Assembly: GCA_904420235.1 (NCBI GenBank)
Contig: CAJFUS010000051.1
Span: 1 to 27,188, forward strand
DNA length: 27,188 bases
From: Candidatus Neoanaerotignum tabaqchaliae
GTDB taxonomy: Bacteria; Bacillota; Clostridia; Lachnospirales; Anaerotignaceae
Reading direction: 5' to 3'
Each line of letters opens with the position of its first letter. The first letter of the stretch is position 1. Under the pieces are notes generated by a model that was given only the letters and a program-made list of their open reading frames with translations, did not search any database and had not been told where the DNA came from. Shown here piece after piece: positions 7,114-13,898 of the stretch. A program made the position numbers and the translations under genes.

Positions 7114-8307
7114 ATGTGTAATTTGTGGTATTCTATCAATAAAATATTCTGGGAGGCGGTATATATTTTAATTTCACTTGAGGAATGCAGAACATACGAA
7201 TATCAAAAAGTAAAAGAAGCCGTTTTAAAAACTTTTGAGAATTTAGGCGGCGTAGAGAAATATATTAAAAAAGGTGACAAAGTACTTTTAAAAACTAACC
7301 TTGTTATGCGAAAAAAACCGGAAGAAGCCGCCACAACTCACCCCTTTGTAGTACAGGCCATAGCCGAAGTTTTGGTAAATTACGGCGCTGAGGTTCAAAT
7401 AGGCGACAGTCCCGGCGGTCCTTTCAGCGAAATGCTTTTAAAAAGCATATATAAATATACGGGTATGGCAGACGCAGCTGAAAAATCTGGCGCTTCCTTA
7501 AACATAGACACCACTTCTTCTAAAGTTAAAAATCCAAATGGCGTTAAATTAAAAAGCCTTACAATAACAAACATGGTTCTTAAGGCCGACAAAGTAATAT
7601 CCGTTGGCAAGCTTAAAAGCCACTCCATGACAAGAATGACTGGAGCCGCCAAAAATATGTACGGCGCTGTTCCTGGCACAACAAAGGCCGAATATCATTT
7701 TAACTGCCAAGACGGAGAAAGTTTTGCCAACTGTCTTATTGATATTTGCTCATACGTAAATCCGGTTCTATCTTTTCTTGACGCCGTTACAGGCATGGAG
7801 GGGAACGGTCCAACAGCCGGAACACCAAGAGATATAGGCCTTATAATGGCTTCGGACAATCCCTTTGAGCTTGATTTGGCAGCGGCTAAAATAATAAACG
7901 CTCAGCCTAAGGAAATACCACTTTTAAAATGCGCTATTGAACGAGGCATATGCCCAAAATCCACAGATGAAATAAAAATTATCGGCTGTGATATAAATAA
8001 ATTTACTATAAAGGATTTTAAGGTTCCGGAAAACCATGGTATTCACTTTATAGGCGGAAATCCTCCAAAGTTTCTTGAGAACTTTGTTAAACTCCACATG
8101 TACCCAAGACCTGTATTTACACAAAGATGCGTTGGCTGCGGAATATGCGCCGAAAGTTGTCCGGCCAAAATAATAACCATAAAAAATAAAAAGGCTCATG
8201 CCGATTTAAAAAAATGCATACGTTGCTACTGCTGTCAGGAACTATGCCCTCAAAAAGCTGTTAATATAGAAAAACCGGTTATTTTAAAAATACTTTCCAA
8301 GTTATAA
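7114..8307 (+). CDS. DUF362 protein with C-terminal double [4Fe-4S] ferredoxin domain
   Basis: The DUF362 domain covers about residues 20-310 (KVLLKTNLV, THPFVVQAIAEVL, IGDSPGG, KSHSMTRMTGAAKNMYGAVPG). It is followed by two ferredoxin motifs, CVGCGICAESCP and CIRCYCCQELCP, each with four Cys ligands. It is probably a cytoplasmic redox protein; the DUF362 substrate is unknown. The start is uncertain. ATG at 7114 lacks a ribosome-binding site, whereas GGGAGG (7151-7156) sits 8 nt before an ATT codon at 7165, exactly where the recognisable family sequence begins (ISLEECRTYEYQKV). Coordinates give the outer limit; the protein is 397 residues from ATG or about 380 from ATT. It is divergent from pepP. 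Confidence 0.85.
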   Translation: MCNLWYSINKIFWEAVYILISLEECRTYEYQKVKEAVLKTFENLGGVEKYIKKGDKVLLKTNLVMRKKPEEAATTHPFVVQAIAEVLVNYGAEVQIGDSPGGPFSEMLLKSIYKYTGMADAAEKSGASLNIDTTSSKVKNPNGVKLKSLTITNMVLKADKVISVGKLKSHSMTRMTGAAKNMYGAVPGTTKAEYHFNCQDGESFANCLIDICSYVNPVLSFLDAVTGMEGNGPTAGTPRDIGLIMASDNPFELDLAAAKIINAQPKEIPLLKCAIERGICPKSTDEIKIIGCDINKFTIKDFKVPENHGIHFIGGNPPKFLENFVKLHMYPRPVFTQRCVGCGICAESCPAKIITIKNKKAHADLKKCIRCYCCQELCPQKAVNIEKPVILKILSKL

Positions 8308-8385
8308 AAATATCCAAGTATGTTAAAGTAAATTTCTTAAATAGCCGTTAAATCAATTTAAAATATAACACATAATAACCATTAT

Positions 8386-8435
8386 AAAACAGGCGCTTTC
8401 CATACCAATCATTCAAAAAGGGAAGCGCCTGTTTT
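8386..8435. terminator. Bidirectional terminator between the DUF362 gene and mgtE
   Basis: AAAACAGGCGCTT (8386-8398) pairs perfectly with AAGCGCCTGTTTT (8423-8435), extendable by three more pairs toward an 18-nt loop. T runs follow on both strands. It lies between two convergent genes. Nothing else is seen in 8308-8484. Confidence 0.85.
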
Positions 8436-8484
8436 ATGCGTGTTTTTATTAAACATTGTTTTACGGTAATTTTTATGGGAACAT

Positions 8485-9831
8485 TTATAAAATAAAAATG
8501 CTTGCTATATTAAAGAACACTATAAGTGATACAGAGTCCACAACGGTTGTTATAAGGGGTCCGGCCATTATAGCCGGGTCAAAATGCAGTTTTTTAGCAA
8601 ACATTGGAAGCACACAGCCTATTGTTTTCGATACAATAACCGTTATACAAAGGCTCAAACTTATTGTTATATTAACCATAAGCGGAGTTCCTCCAAATAT
8701 CATAAGCCTTAAAAAATTAACTGCCGAAAGTATAACACCGCATATAAACCCAACACGCACTTCTTTCCATATAACCGTTAAAATATCACTTAGAGCAATC
8801 TCGCCAACAGCCATACCTCTTATTATAAGCGTTGACGCCTGAGAACCGGCATTTCCTCCCGTATCCATAAGTATTGGTATAAACGATGCCAACATAACCG
8901 ACGAGGCAAGAACACTTTCATAACCATTTATTATAGCGCTTGAGAATGTACCAGAAACCATAAGAACAAGAAGCCAAACTATTCTGTTCTTGGCCAAAGA
9001 CAAAACACCCGTTTTAAGATATTCGTCCTCCGAAGGCAAAAGGGCCGACATCTTCTCTATATCCTCTGTATTCTCTTCTTCAATAACGTCAACAATGTCG
9101 TCTACGGTTATAATTCCTACAAGTCTTCTTTCATTGTCAACAACAGGAAGCGCTATAAGATTATACTTCTTAAATATATTGGCTATATCCTCTTGGTCAT
9201 CAAGAGTGTGAACGAATATAACATCGTCCTCCATTATATCCGAAACTTTTTTGTTATCGTCCGAAAGCAGTAACGTTCTTAGTGAAACAACGCCAACCAG
9301 CTTTCTTTTATTATCAACAATATAACATGAATATATAGTTTCTTTGTCAAACCCTGTTTTTCTTATAAGTTCCATGGCTTTTCCAATGGTATAATCCCAA
9401 TGGAATTCCATAAACTCTATTGTCATTATGCTTCCAGCACAGTCATCCGGATAATTGAGGAAGTGATTAATTATATTTCTTCTGTCCTCACTTACATCCT
9501 TTAATATTTTTTTTACAACATTGGCAGGAAGTTCTCCAAGAAAATCAACAGCGTCATCAACGCTTAACTCATCAATAATTGTGTGAACCTCGTTGTCTGT
9601 AATTGAGTTAACTATATCCTCCTGCATGTCGCTGTCCATATAGGAAAATGTGTCGGCCGCATTGTCTTTTGTTAAAAGCCGGAACACAAGAAGCCTTTTA
9701 TCTTCAGGCACTTCCTCAAAAAACTCTGCTAAATTAGCCGCGTTCTCCTCGTTTATTTTCTCTTTAAGCTCAGCATATTTGCACTGATTAAGTAGCCTTA
9801 TAAGCTCGTCATAATTTTTCTTTTCCTCCAT
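8485..9831 (-). CDS. mgtE: Magnesium transporter/channel MgtE
   Basis: 448 residues, matching the family length. Cytoplasmic N domain at about 1-130 (superhelical, with repeats such as ADTFSYMDSDMQEDIVNSI), a CBS pair at about 134-255 that senses Mg2+, then five membrane helices from about 283. The MgtE signature PILMDTGGNAGSQASTL is at 319-335, and FDPAIMAGPLITTVVDS contains the conserved pore Asp at 432. It imports Mg2+ through the membrane. A longer frame opens at 9876, but ATG 9831 follows GGAG at 8 nt and starts the normal N domain; codons further up would lie inside the terminator. Expression probably depends on the leader described at 9867-10076. Confidence 0.95.
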   Translation of the reverse strand: MEEKKNYDELIRLLNQCKYAELKEKINEENAANLAEFFEEVPEDKRLLVFRLLTKDNAADTFSYMDSDMQEDIVNSITDNEVHTIIDELSVDDAVDFLGELPANVVKKILKDVSEDRRNIINHFLNYPDDCAGSIMTIEFMEFHWDYTIGKAMELIRKTGFDKETIYSCYIVDNKRKLVGVVSLRTLLLSDDNKKVSDIMEDDVIFVHTLDDQEDIANIFKKYNLIALPVVDNERRLVGIITVDDIVDVIEEENTEDIEKMSALLPSEDEYLKTGVLSLAKNRIVWLLVLMVSGTFSSAIINGYESVLASSVMLASFIPILMDTGGNAGSQASTLIIRGMAVGEIALSDILTVIWKEVRVGFICGVILSAVNFLRLMIFGGTPLMVNITISLSLCITVIVSKTIGCVLPMFAKKLHFDPAIMAGPLITTVVDSVSLIVFFNIASIFIL

Positions 9832-9860
9832 TTTAACCACTCCATTCCTGTTTAATTGCG

Positions 9861-9891
9861 CAAAAAAGCGCGGCACAAAACCGGCCGCGCT
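9861..9891 (-). terminator. Intrinsic terminator in the mgtE leader (attenuator)
   Basis: Minus strand: AGCGCGGC (9891-9884), 9-nt loop, GCCGCGCT (9874-9867), then TTTTTTG. The stem is GC-rich and perfect. It lies between the leader ORF stop and the mgtE start, so it must be passed for mgtE expression. Its 5' arm region GCGGCCGG can instead pair with CCGGCCGTG in codons 21-23 of the leader (9941-9933): nine pairs, one of them G-U. Confidence 0.8.
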
Positions 9892-9920
9892 AACAGGAAC
9901 TTTTGGCTAACAAAAGAAAC

Positions 9921-10001
9921 TCAGGCATATGACACGGCCGGAAAATCAAAATTAAAACATAAAGGAACAACTTCTGATGTACAACTTCGGCCGCTGTCCA
10001 T
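9921..10001 (-). CDS. mgtE leader peptide, 26 codons (proposed)
   Basis: ATG at 10001 is preceded by a perfect AGGAGG (10015-10010) with 8-nt spacing. The peptide begins MDSGRSCTSEVV, passes through PLCFNFDF and ends PAVSYA before TGA. It is followed after 30 nt by the intrinsic terminator and then mgtE. Codons 3-5 (9994-9988, GCGGCCG) can pair with codons 21-23 (CCGGCCGTG), which can in turn pair with the 5' arm of the terminator. That gives the 1:2, 2:3, 3:4 logic of a leader-peptide attenuator. Asp and Glu residues near Val/Pro recall the MgtL principle of enterobacteria, but the sequence is unrelated to MgtL as I remember it. The signal sensed is unknown; Mg2+ is an inference from the target gene. 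Confidence 0.65.
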   Translation of the reverse strand: MDSGRSCTSEVVPLCFNFDFPAVSYA

Positions 10002-10047
10002 ATAACCCACCTCCTGAATACTAAATAGACTGTAAATTCATTTAAAT

Positions 10048-10076
10048 AGTATAACCTTTTATTTTTTTACAGTCAA
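10048..10076 (-). promoter_or_regulatory. Promoter of the mgtE leader transcript
   Basis: Minus strand: -35 TTGACT (10076-10071), 17-nt spacer, -10 TATACT (10053-10048). Transcription would start near 10041, about 40 nt before the leader ATG. Between this promoter and the divergent one at 10284 lies about 200 bases of AT-rich DNA in which I see no gene or clear signal. Confidence 0.7.
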
Positions 10077-10283
10077 TATTAAATTAATTTTAATTTCATT
10101 TAGTAAATAAAATCAAAATAGACTAATTCAACTAAAAATATAACAATAGCTTTTAGTTTTCCTTTCAGTTTTAAAAACACGTTGCAAACATATTTTTTAA
10201 ATAATTATATTTTTCGACACATAAACATGTTAAGCCTGACAGTCAAGATTATATTTAATATAATGAAACGTATTTAACATCAC

Positions 10284-10312
10284 TTGCCTTAAGACCTATG
10301 TTCTGGTAAAAT
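10284..10312 (+). promoter_or_regulatory. Promoter of the small membrane protein gene
   Basis: -35 TTGCCT (10284-10289), 17-nt spacer, -10 TAAAAT (10307-10312), followed by GGAGG at 10323-10327 and the ATG at 10338. Confidence 0.6.
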
Positions 10313-10337
10313 CATATAAAAACGGAGGGCCCTAATT

Positions 10338-10823
10338 ATGAATAACACTTTTAAAACAAGCCGGCTTCAGGCAGCGGCGCCAATATCAAAAACATTTATT
10401 GCCCTTTTGATATTCTATTTTGTTGCCTTGGCCATATCTCAAACAAAACTTTACACAAGTATATACTATTTGAAAATATTCTTGCCAATATTAATAATAG
10501 TTTCAATCTATCTTATGTCTATATCCGGCTCATCTCAAATAATATTTACTGAAAACAGCCTTAAGCTTATTCAAAGCTTTGGCAAAAATCGGGAAACTGA
10601 AGTTAAAATTGAAGATATAAAGTTATTTGTTCAAAAACACGGAATAGTTGAGGACACTATTTCGAAAATATTTAATGTTTATTTTTTCTGCGCCGTTCCA
10701 AAAACAAACGACAACGACACAATAAAAAAGCTTTCTCTAATAAGCCAATACATGGCTTTTTCAAATCCTGTAAGAGAACAGTTTAAGGCCTACATTAAAA
10801 ATACAAAAATGCCTTTGGATTAA
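10338..10823 (+). CDS. Small membrane protein, unknown function
   Basis: 161 residues. A short cytoplasmic N terminus is followed by two hydrophobic segments at about 19-38 and 46-64 with a short loop, then a soluble domain of about 95 residues with alternating hydrophobic pattern (QIIFTENSLKLIQSFGK). The layout of a two-helix hairpin followed by a beta-rich domain is like that of bacterial PH-domain (bPH2/YcxB-like) proteins, but no signature is clear enough to name it. GGAGG with good spacing supports the start. It stands alone, divergent from mgtE and convergent with the HPr gene, with its own promoter and terminator. Confidence 0.8.
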   Translation: MNNTFKTSRLQAAAPISKTFIALLIFYFVALAISQTKLYTSIYYLKIFLPILIIVSIYLMSISGSSQIIFTENSLKLIQSFGKNRETEVKIEDIKLFVQKHGIVEDTISKIFNVYFFCAVPKTNDNDTIKKLSLISQYMAFSNPVREQFKAYIKNTKMPLD

Positions 10824-10839
10824 ATCCACAGGCATTTTT
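10805..10839. terminator. Bidirectional terminator between the membrane protein and HPr genes
   Basis: AAAAATGCCT (10805-10814) pairs with AGGCATTTTT (10830-10839), with inner TGGAT/ATCCA pairing; T runs follow on both strands. The stem includes the last codons and the TAA stop of the plus-strand gene. Confidence 0.85.
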
Positions 10840-10866
10840 TATTTATAAAATATATGTATATTTTTA

Positions 10867-11109
10867 TTATTCCAATATTCCTGCTATTTCCTCAACAGCT
10901 TCCTGCTCGTCATCGCCGCTTGCCGTAAGCTTCAGCATAGTTCCTGGGCAAATACCGAGGGATATTATACACATAAGGCTTTTTGCATTAACAAGTTTGT
11001 CCTCAATAGCAACTTTAACAGAGCTGCTGAATTTGCTGGCTGTTTGTACAAAAAGCGCCGCGTTTCTTGTGTCCAACGTTCTTTTAACAACAATAGATTT
11101 CTCAATCAT
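10867..11109 (-). CDS. Crh-like HPr protein lacking the catalytic histidine
   Basis: 80 residues of HPr fold. The position of the PTS phosphorylation site (His15 in HPr, within GxHARP) reads TLDTRNAALFVQTASKF, so His is replaced by Asp13 and the following Pro by Asn. The regulatory site is kept: NAKSLMCIISLG with Ser44, equivalent to Ser46. The protein should not carry PTS phosphate but could be phosphorylated by HPr kinase, whose gene is in the same cluster. It would then act with CcpA, like Bacillus Crh, whose gene also follows whiA. Its start overlaps the whiA stop by 8 nt. The gene symbol crh is not assigned because orthology is not proven. Confidence 0.88.
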   Translation of the reverse strand: MIEKSIVVKRTLDTRNAALFVQTASKFSSSVKVAIEDKLVNAKSLMCIISLGICPGTMLKLTASGDDEQEAVEEIAGILE

Positions 11110-12067
11110 AATTTTTTCCCATTCCCTTCATAAGCTTTTGCGCAATTTCACTTATTTTATGAAGCCTGTGGTTCATTCCAGACTTTCCAACCGGAGGCGT
11201 AACCTTTCCGCCAAGCTCCTTTAAACTGGCGTCAGGATATTTAAGCCTTGCTTCTGCTGCCTGATAAAGCATTGGAGGAAGATATTTAAGACCATAATTA
11301 TCACGTATAAATTCAATCTCCTCTATTTGTTTTACAGCAGCGTTTATAGTTTTGCTTAAATTGGCTGTTTCACAGTTAACTCTTCGGTTTACGTTGTTTC
11401 TCATATCTTTAAGAATACGGATGTTCTCAAACTTCATAAGGGATACATGAGCCCCTATTATGTTAAGTATATCGGCTATCTGCTCGCCCTCCTTAACATA
11501 AATAACATAATGCTCTTTTCTTAAAATATATTTTGAGTCCACACCAAATGAGTTTATAGCGCTCATAAGGCTTTCGGCGCATTCTAAACTTGAAACAACA
11601 AACTCCATATGATAAGTTTTTTCAGGGTCATTAACAGAACCACACGCTAAAAACGCGCCCCTGATATAGGCTCTTTTGCAGCATACGTCAGAAAACACGT
11701 TTTCATCAATATACCCAAGTTTATATTTTCCAGCTTCTTGGCGCACACAGCACATTTTAAGAAAGTTTTCAACAATATCACGTTTTTTGTTGTCTCCAAC
11801 ACATAATATATAAACCCTGTTTTTTTTAAGCTGATTGTTGCGCCTAACTGTTATATTACATTCTATATTAAAATTTTTCTTAATTAATGTAAAGAGCTTT
11901 CTTGCCACAATAACATTTTCAGTTTGAATTTTTACACAAATTTTATTTTCCCTTTCAACTATTTGTCCGCATAAATTTATAATAGCTGAAATTTCTGCTA
12001 TCTGGCAATGTTCGTCTTCTCCAAAACAATGAAGCAATTCACTTTTAACATTATAAGAAAATGACAA
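11102..12067 (-). CDS. whiA: DNA-binding/cell-division regulator WhiA
   Basis: 321 residues, normal length. The N-terminal region has the LAGLIDADG-homing-nuclease-like fold (CCKRAYIRGAFLACGSVNDP at about 129-148). The C-terminal helix-turn-helix region contains YPDASLKELGGKVTPPVGKSGMNHRL. In other Firmicutes WhiA affects division and chromosome organisation; in actinomycetes it is a sporulation regulator. The start is TTG at 12067, preceded by GGAGG about 10 nt upstream; no ATG is available nearby in frame. It lies 32 nt downstream of rapZ and overlaps the HPr-like gene. Confidence 0.94.
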   Translation of the reverse strand: MSFSYNVKSELLHCFGEDEHCQIAEISAIINLCGQIVERENKICVKIQTENVIVARKLFTLIKKNFNIECNITVRRNNQLKKNRVYILCVGDNKKRDIVENFLKMCCVRQEAGKYKLGYIDENVFSDVCCKRAYIRGAFLACGSVNDPEKTYHMEFVVSSLECAESLMSAINSFGVDSKYILRKEHYVIYVKEGEQIADILNIIGAHVSLMKFENIRILKDMRNNVNRRVNCETANLSKTINAAVKQIEEIEFIRDNYGLKYLPPMLYQAAEARLKYPDASLKELGGKVTPPVGKSGMNHRLHKISEIAQKLMKGMGKNYD

Positions 12068-12099
12068 AATTTGAACACCTCCAGATTTTTATAATTTAT

Positions 12100-12963
12100 T
12101 CAACGCCTTCCATCGCTTTTACAATCTATATGCTTAAGCATAACAGATTTTCTCTTCTCAGTCATTTTATTATAAAGAGCGTTGGCTATTGTAACCGACC
12201 TATGTTTGCCTCCTGTGCAGCCTATGGAAATTATAAGCCGTGTTTTGCCTTCTTTAATATACTGAGGTATAAGAAAGTCCAGCATATCCAAAAGCTTTTC
12301 AAGAAAAATCTTACTTTCGTCAAATCCCATTACATAATCATAAACAGCCTTATCATTTCCCGTAAGGCTTTTAAGAGCCGGTATATAATATGGGTTCGGC
12401 AAAAATCTTACGTCAAAAACCAAATCAGAGTCCGGCGGTATTCCATATTTAAAGCCAAACGAGTATATTGTTATAATAAGGCCGTCAAAATCCGTTTCCA
12501 GAACAAATATATTGTTTATCTGTTCCTTAAGCTCTTTTGTAAGAATATTGCTTGTATCAATTATATAGTCCGCCTTGCGCCGCACTTCCTTAAGCAGTTC
12601 TCTTTCTTTTTTTATGCCGTCCTCTATTGAGCCGTTTTTGGAAAGAGGGTGATTCCGTCTTGTTTCTTTAAAACGCTTTATAAGCACGGAATCTTCCGCG
12701 TCAAGAAAAAGTATGTCATAATCAAACCCCTTGTCGGTAAGCTGCTTTAAGCCCTTAAAAAGGTCATTAAATAATCTTCCGCCTCTTATATCAACGCCAA
12801 GGGCTATATTTTCTATTTCATTGCTGTGGTTAAAAAGCTCGGCAAACTTAACAATAAGCATCGGCGGTATGTTATCGGCGCAGAAATAATTTATGTCTTC
12901 CAAAAACTTAAGAACTGTTGTTTTTCCCGCTCCAGACATTCCCGTTACTATAAGGAATCTCAT
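12100..12963 (-). CDS. rapZ: RapZ/YvcJ nucleotide-binding protein
   Basis: 287 residues. The P-loop GMSGAGKT is at 8-15, NYFCADNIPP follows, a Walker B-like ILFLDAEDSVLIKRFKETRR lies near 104-123, and the C-terminal domain has the family motif ISIGCTGGKHRSVTIAN near residue 250. It binds ATP/GTP. In E. coli RapZ controls glucosamine-6-phosphate synthase via small RNA decay; in Bacillus YvcJ has a different, less defined role. The yvcK gene that lies between rapZ and whiA in Bacillus is absent here. It follows murB by 14 nt. Confidence 0.94.
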   Translation of the reverse strand: MRFLIVTGMSGAGKTTVLKFLEDINYFCADNIPPMLIVKFAELFNHSNEIENIALGVDIRGGRLFNDLFKGLKQLTDKGFDYDILFLDAEDSVLIKRFKETRRNHPLSKNGSIEDGIKKERELLKEVRRKADYIIDTSNILTKELKEQINNIFVLETDFDGLIITIYSFGFKYGIPPDSDLVFDVRFLPNPYYIPALKSLTGNDKAVYDYVMGFDESKIFLEKLLDMLDFLIPQYIKEGKTRLIISIGCTGGKHRSVTIANALYNKMTEKRKSVMLKHIDCKSDGRR

Positions 12964-12977
12964 ATAAATCAGCCCCT

Positions 12978-13883
12978 TTACAAACCTCTGCCTATTATTC
13001 TTACCTCAGGCACTAATTCTACTGAAAATTTCTCAAAAACCTTGTTCTGGCAATATTTTATAAGCTCAAGTATATCATTTGTTGTGGCATTTCCGGTATT
13101 TATTATAAATCCGGCATGTTTTTCAGATACTTTCGCTCCGCCTATTGATTTTCCCTTAAGGCCGCTTTCCTCAATAAGTTTTCCGGCAAAATATCCCTCC
13201 GGCCTTTTAAATGTACTTCCGGCGCTTGGAAAATTAAGCGGCTGCTTTTCTCTGCGGCTTTTGTTCAACTCTTCCATACGCGCCAATATTTCGTCTTTTT
13301 CCCCTTCTTCAAGTTCAATACAGCCCTCAACAATAATAAGTTTCTTTTCACTTATTAAACTTTTTCTATATCCAAAACCAAGCTCGTTATTAAAAAGCTT
13401 AACCTCATTTAAGTCATCATCTATTGCCCTAACCCATTTTATAACGTCCTTCATCTCATTTCCATAAGCTCCAGCGTTCATAAAAACAGCGCCGCCAAGC
13501 GTTCCCGGTATGCCGGAGGCAAACTCAAACCCAGTAAGCGAGTTTTCAAAGGCACTAAGGGCTATTGATGAAAGTCCGGCTCCACAGCCGGCCGTTATAA
13601 TGTTTCCGTCAGACTTTATTTGGGAAAAGCTCCCCATATATATAACGGCCCCGTCTATTCCCATATCCGAAACAAGCATATTGCTGCCTTTTCCAAAGAC
13701 AACATAGTTAATATTGTTACTCTTTAAAATATCAATAACGCTTTTAAGCTCGTCTAAATTTTCCGGACACACAAAATAATCGGCCGGTCCTCCAGTTTTG
13801 AATGAAGTGTGTTTGCTCATGGGTTCGTTTAAAAGTACATGGCCACTTCTAACACAGTTAAAAAGAGCCGCTGATATATCCAT
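12978..13883 (-). CDS. murB: UDP-N-acetylmuramate dehydrogenase MurB
   Basis: 301 residues. It reduces UDP-GlcNAc-enolpyruvate to UDP-MurNAc with NADPH and FAD, in the cytoplasm. FAD-binding region: HTSFKTGGPADYFVCP at 25-40, FGKGSNML at 63-70 and FASGIPGTLGGAVFMNAGAYG at 121-141. Catalytic Ser in SAGSTFKRP at 220-228 and the late Glu in ELVPEVRIIG. The layout and length fit the shorter type II MurB of Firmicutes. It lies 15 nt downstream of the ROK gene, in a cluster that joins cell-wall synthesis with HPr kinase signalling. Confidence 0.95.
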   Translation of the reverse strand: MDISAALFNCVRSGHVLLNEPMSKHTSFKTGGPADYFVCPENLDELKSVIDILKSNNINYVVFGKGSNMLVSDMGIDGAVIYMGSFSQIKSDGNIITAGCGAGLSSIALSAFENSLTGFEFASGIPGTLGGAVFMNAGAYGNEMKDVIKWVRAIDDDLNEVKLFNNELGFGYRKSLISEKKLIIVEGCIELEEGEKDEILARMEELNKSRREKQPLNFPSAGSTFKRPEGYFAGKLIEESGLKGKSIGGAKVSEKHAGFIINTGNATTNDILELIKYCQNKVFEKFSVELVPEVRIIGRGL

Positions 13884-13898
13884 ACAAATCCCTCGCCG

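Noticed and set aside
9832..10041. M-box (ykoK) magnesium riboswitch upstream of mgtE
   Set aside because: I could not find the conserved M-box segments; the leader instead has a translated ORF and a separate terminator. A covariance-model search would settle it.
12061..12630. 189-codon open frame on the plus strand opposite rapZ
   Set aside because: It is antisense to a clear rapZ, has no ribosome-binding site, and its composition is rich in Lys, Tyr, Phe and Ile as expected of a shadow frame. The same applies to the other long antisense frames opposite uvrC, polA, murB and mgtE.
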